Origin: an uncultured Desulfovibrio sp.
Lineage (GTDB): Bacteria; Desulfobacterota; Desulfovibrionia; Desulfovibrionales; Desulfovibrionaceae
Assembly (NCBI GenBank): GCA_947177085.1
Contig: CAMWTD010000102.1
Location: 1-7,828 of the forward strand
Direction of reading: 5' to 3'
DNA: 7,828 bases
In this document: piece by piece, positions 6,766 to 7,828 of the stretch
Numbering within the stretch: position 1 is the stretch's first letter
Layout of the letters: each line of letters starts with the position of its first letter
Position numbers and translations under genes: made by a program
Notes under the pieces: model-generated
Told to the model about the DNA's origin: nothing
What the model saw: only the letters and a program-made list of their open reading frames with translations
Database searches by the model: none

Positions 6766-7828
6766 CTATTCCCAGCAGGCCTTGAAAATGGCTTTCACGT
6801 CTGCCGTGGTGCATTTCTTGTAGCTTCCGGGGCCCGTCTGCACCGACCGGGCTATCCTCTCCAGCTCCGCCATATCCTTTACGCCCAGTTGCCGCAAGGT
6901 CGTGGGCAGGCCCACCGAATGGATGAAATCTGCCAAGGCCTCCACCCCGCCGGCGGCCAGCGCCTTGTCGTCTCCCTGAGGCGCAAGGCCCCACACGTTG
7001 ACGGCAAAGCGCACGAAACGGTCAACGGCGTGCGGCATGAGCCAGCGGTAATAGGCGGGGGCAATGACGGCAAGACCCTCGCCGTGGATGCAGTCCGTGA
7101 AGGCTCCGATCTGGTGCTCGAGGTTGTGGCAGTCAAAATCCGGCTGCTTGCCAAGGCCCATGATGCCGCACAGCGCGAGCGAGCTTATCCATTCGATATT
7201 GGAGCGCGCATCGTAGTCTTTCAGCTCCCGCATGGAGGAGCGGAAATTGCGGATTTGCGCGCGCAAAAGGGCCTCCAGCAGGTCGTCGGAAACATTGTCC
7301 GTATCCGGCTTGCAAAAATAAAATTCCATGAGGTGCGACATGGTGTCAAAGGCCGTCGCGCGCACCTGGCGTTCTGGCACGGTAAGCGTGTAATCCGGGT
7401 CCAGCAGGGAGAAGTCGGGCGAGAGCTCGGGATAGATGCGCCCGGTCTTGATGTTGGTTTCCGTATTGGTGATGACGCCGCCGCCGTCAAATTCCGAACC
7501 GGTGCCTGAAATGGTCAGCACCACGCCGAGGCGGAGCTGCTCGAAGTCAACGCGGCCCTGATTCAGCCAGAAGTCGTTCCACCAGTCGCCATTGTAGCGG
7601 CTGCCGATGGCGATGGCCTTGGCGCAGTCGATGGCCGAGCCGCCGCCCACCGCGAGAATGAAGTCGACGTTCTTTTCTTTGACGAGCCGGATGCCTTCGT
7701 CCACCTTAGCCTTTGTGGGGTTGGCCATGATGCCGGGAAAATCGACAATGGTCTTGCACGCCGCGCCCAGTTGCGCCGGGACGGCGGCATAGACGCCAGT
7801 CCGTTTGATGGAGACGCCGCCATAGGCC
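6766..7828 (-). CDS. Iron-containing alcohol dehydrogenase (YqhD/butanol dehydrogenase-like), N-terminus outside window
   Basis: The reading frame runs from the right edge to a TAG at 6766-6768, giving 353 visible residues; comparison with the usual length of about 385 suggests roughly 30-35 residues are missing. An internal ATG at 7728 is not the start, because the family-typical YGGVSIKRTGVY segment lies upstream of it. Further motifs are FPGIMANPT (near 30-38), the dinucleotide loop GGGSAID (61-67), and TISGTGSE (105-112). The predicted metal ligands are Asp161 and His165 (in AFDTMSH), then His234 and His248, spaced 14 apart as in YqhD. Members of this family interconvert aldehydes or ketones and alcohols with NAD(P)H and Fe or Zn. 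The substrate is not predictable here. It appears to be the upstream gene of a set with the Fe-S aldo/keto reductase and the DUF362 protein. All key residues visible are intact. Confidence 0.94.
   Translation of the reverse strand, partial: AYGGVSIKRTGVYAAVPAQLGAACKTIVDFPGIMANPTKAKVDEGIRLVKEKNVDFILAVGGGSAIDCAKAIAIGSRYNGDWWNDFWLNQGRVDFEQLRLGVVLTISGTGSEFDGGGVITNTETNIKTGRIYPELSPDFSLLDPDYTLTVPERQVRATAFDTMSHLMEFYFCKPDTDNVSDDLLEALLRAQIRNFRSSMRELKDYDARSNIEWISSLALCGIMGLGKQPDFDCHNLEHQIGAFTDCIHGEGLAVIAPAYYRWLMPHAVDRFVRFAVNVWGLAPQGDDKALAAGGVEALADFIHSVGLPTTLRQLGVKDMAELERIARSVQTGPGSYKKCTTADVKAIFKACWE

Noticed and set aside
6355..7509. Plus-strand open frame of 384 codons spanning the dehydrogenase and reductase
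   Set aside because: It crosses two well-supported minus-strand genes and has no family signature.
1..7828. CRISPR arrays, tRNA/rRNA genes, insertion sequences
   Set aside because: Reading by eye showed no regularly spaced repeats, no tRNA-like cloverleaf, no rRNA segments and no transposase motifs or paired terminal repeats.

Overview
The window is about 7.8 kb of fairly GC-rich bacterial chromosome (a counted 60-base stretch inside pyrG, 1081-1140, is 65% G+C). It most resembles an anaerobic, redox-versatile, possibly host-associated member of the Desulfovibrionaceae. That placement is an inference from the style of the CTP synthase, an iron-type alcohol dehydrogenase, an aldo/keto reductase carrying a ferredoxin-like tail, a Tat-exported DUF362 protein and an AspT-type exchanger. 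No 16S rRNA or other phylogenetic marker is present to prove it.

Layout. (1) The left edge (2-355, + strand) holds the 3' end of a gene encoding an SRA/YDG-like modified-base-binding domain, of the kind found in modification-dependent (type IV) restriction proteins. Its base composition is clearly lower (about 46% G+C over 61-180). (2) 356-673 is non-coding apart from small palindromes and the pyrG leader. (3) pyrG (674-2317, +) is a complete, canonical CTP synthase. (4) A perfect 20-bp inverted repeat with an A-tract on one side and a T-tract on the other (2388-2438) lies between the convergent pyrG and transporter genes and should terminate both. (5) An AspT/YidE/YbjL-family membrane exchanger (2494-4191, -) has a 228-bp leader rich in hairpins. 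(6) A co-directional minus-strand cluster follows, in transcription order: an iron-containing alcohol dehydrogenase (from beyond the right edge to 6766), an aldo/keto reductase with a C-terminal pair of [4Fe-4S] motifs (6702-5557), and a Tat-signal DUF362 protein (5463-4420). The gaps are 63 and 93 bp with no convincing terminator in them. A candidate terminator follows the DUF362 gene.

How the genes may work together. The alcohol dehydrogenase, the Fe-S aldo/keto reductase and the exported DUF362 protein look like one redox operon, perhaps exchanging electrons between NAD(P)H, ferredoxin and an aldehyde/alcohol or related substrate. The substrate cannot be read from the sequence. The exchanger downstream has the same orientation but is probably a separate or only partly coupled unit, moving aspartate/alanine or a small dicarboxylate. 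The most interesting points are the aldo/keto reductase, whose usual catalytic Tyr and Lys appear to be replaced while Fe-S motifs are fused on; the three-gene redox cluster as a unit; and the SRA-domain gene tail of foreign composition next to a housekeeping gene.
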